Shown here in pieces: positions 8,241-9,133 of a stretch of 9,133 bases of DNA (positions are counted from its first letter, which is position 1; the number at the start of each line of letters is the position of its first letter). This stretch comes from an uncultured Variovorax sp. (lineage in GTDB: Bacteria; Pseudomonadota; Gammaproteobacteria; Burkholderiales; Burkholderiaceae). The stretch spans positions 1 through 9,133 of the forward strand of contig CAMLCW010000207.1 in NCBI GenBank assembly GCA_946478645.1, read 5' to 3'. Below the pieces are notes generated by a model. It was given only the letters and a program-made list of their open reading frames with translations, searched no databases and was not told the DNA's origin. A program made the translations under genes and the position numbers.

Positions 8241-9083
8241 ATGAATAATGGTGTCGTGAACCATGATCGTGAAATTGTAGGCGCCGTCCCCGCGAACCCC
8301 GTGTCGGACCCGGGCCCGCCCGGAACGGATCCAATGCCCCGCCCGCTGCGCGATCCCGAGCCGCTGCTCGCGCAAGCCATCGCCGAATGGGGCGGCCACG
8401 ACGACCTGTGGCTCTTCGGCTATGGCTCGCTGATCTGGCGCCCCGAGTTCGACTTCGCGGAGCGGCGCCCCGCCTGGGTGCACGGCTGGCACCGGGCACT
8501 CAAGATGTGGAGCCGGGTCAACCGCGGCAGCGTGCAGACGCCGGGCCTGGTCTTCGGGCTGCTCTCGGGCGGAAGCTGCCGCGGCATGGTGTTTCGCGTG
8601 CCTTCGTCGCAAGGGCTGGACACGCTGCGCCGGCTCTGGCTGCGCGAAATGCCCACGGGCGTGTACGACCCGCGATGGCTGCGCTGCAACACGCCCCAAG
8701 GCCCGGTGCGGGCGCTGGCGTTCACGCTCTCGCGGCGCAGCCCCAACTTCACGGGCGAGCTCAGCGACGAGCGCTACCGCCACATCTTCACCCATGCAGT
8801 GGGCCGCTACGGCAGCTCGCTCGACTATGCGCGCCAGACGCTGGTCGAACTGGCCCGGCATTCGATCCACGATGCGGCGCTGGCGCGGCTGGTCGCGCTG
8901 GCCCAGGCCCGTGAGGCACAGGCACAGTCCGAGGCTTCGGCCGATTGCGGGACGCCGCCTCGTCCGGTATATGTTCCGGGGTCTCCGGACAAAAAGAACG
9001 AAGCTTCGCCCGGCGCGTCCGGCGAGCCTTCATTTCCTCCCTCTTCTGCACCCTCCTCCGGACCGTCCAAGGAACAACCATGA
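8241..9083 (+). CDS. gamma-glutamylcyclotransferase, ChaC type
   Basis: Cytoplasmic enzyme of the ChaC family, which cleaves glutathione to 5-oxoproline and Cys-Gly. It has 280 aa from this start. The glycine-rich substrate loop FGYGSLIW (59-66) and the catalytic glutamate Glu136 in WLREMPTGVY are intact; the conserved core spans about 56-225. The start is uncertain: ATG 8241 is preceded by purine-rich sequence (GAGAGGGGTGAAAGAGG), but its first dozen codons are AT-rich and overlap the divergent gene's candidate promoter. ATG 8334 would still retain the whole conserved core (249 aa). Residues from about 231 on form a Pro/Ser-rich tail absent from E. coli ChaC (231 aa), with many A/T-ending codons unlike the rest of the gene. 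The stop overlaps the next start as ATGA. Confidence 0.88.
   Translation: MNNGVVNHDREIVGAVPANPVSDPGPPGTDPMPRPLRDPEPLLAQAIAEWGGHDDLWLFGYGSLIWRPEFDFAERRPAWVHGWHRALKMWSRVNRGSVQTPGLVFGLLSGGSCRGMVFRVPSSQGLDTLRRLWLREMPTGVYDPRWLRCNTPQGPVRALAFTLSRRSPNFTGELSDERYRHIFTHAVGRYGSSLDYARQTLVELARHSIHDAALARLVALAQAREAQAQSEASADCGTPPRPVYVPGSPDKKNEASPGASGEPSFPPSSAPSSGPSKEQP
8245..8273 (-). promoter_or_regulatory. candidate promoter of the OmpA-domain gene
   Basis: On the minus strand TTCACG (8268-8273) and CATTAT (8245-8250) are each 4 of 6 matches to sigma-70 boxes, spaced 17 bp. They lie in an AT-rich patch 44 bp before the start codon, giving a leader of about 35-40 nt. The heptamer TCGTGAA occurs twice here on the plus strand (8254-8260 and 8267-8273), 13 bp apart. 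Confidence 0.4.
8945..8973 (+). promoter_or_regulatory. weak candidate promoter for the gene at 9080, inside the chaC tail
   Basis: TTGCGG (8945-8950) and TATATG (8968-8973) are spaced 17 bp, matching 3 and 4 of 6 sigma-70 positions. They lie in the compositionally unusual 3' end of the ChaC frame, about 107 bp before the next start codon. The match is poor at the -35 box. Confidence 0.25.
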
Positions 9084-9133
9084 ACCATCGTCTTTTCGTC
9101 GCCACCGGTACCGCCCTCGTCGCCAGCGCCCTG
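9080..9133 (+). CDS. probable exported protein, 5' end only
   Basis: Only the first 18 residues are in the window: MNHRLFVATGTALVASAL. A short positively charged N-terminus followed by a hydrophobic stretch looks like the start of a Sec signal peptide. The ATG overlaps the ChaC stop (ATGA), and AAGGA at 9069-9073 lies 6 nt upstream, a good ribosome binding site. The mature protein is outside the window, so the function cannot be given. Confidence 0.7.
   Translation, partial: MNHRLFVATGTALVASAL

Noticed and set aside
8202..8870. Long N-terminal extension of the OmpA-domain protein
   Set aside because: The extra frame is antisense to chaC. The ATG at 8201 has a ribosome site and gives the expected anchor segment near the N-terminus.

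Overview
The window is GC-rich DNA with strongly GC-biased third codon positions and closely packed genes. Protein style and gene content suggest a betaproteobacterium of the Comamonadaceae (Variovorax-like); this rests on recalled family resemblance, not a search. I see no RNA gene, insertion sequence, CRISPR array, integrase or phage gene. No stretch over 300 bases lacks a gene; the largest gaps are about 140 bp (before edd) and 109 bp (before the GST gene).

Layout. (1) 1-3018, plus strand: a ferric-iron ABC importer, consisting of the 3' part of the periplasmic binding protein, a fused two-domain permease and a short ATPase, with the last two overlapping by 4 bp. (2) 3128-4277, plus strand: a glutathione S-transferase and a Ni-type glyoxalase I, both glutathione enzymes. 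(3) 4305-7496, minus strand: edd and eda, the two signature enzymes of the Entner-Doudoroff pathway, followed one nucleotide later by a HAD-superfamily hydrolase of the type II haloacid dehalogenase group. The three look like one operon, with a candidate promoter and an 8-bp palindrome upstream of edd. (4) 7638-8201, minus strand: a small membrane-anchored OmpA-domain protein. (5) 8241-9083, plus strand, divergent from it: a ChaC-type gamma-glutamylcyclotransferase, whose stop overlaps the start of a gene for a probable exported protein cut off by the window edge.

How the genes fit together. Iron uptake could supply the Fe-S enzyme Edd, and the glyoxalase could deal with methylglyoxal arising from triose phosphates made by Edd and Eda; both links are inference. 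Three of the ten genes act on glutathione or its conjugates, but they are on separate transcripts. Overall this is ordinary core metabolism. I found no convincing undescribed system. The points most worth a second look are the HAD gene coupled to edd-eda with two non-canonical active-site positions, the palindrome in the edd promoter, the short ATPase, and the atypical C-terminal tail of ChaC.
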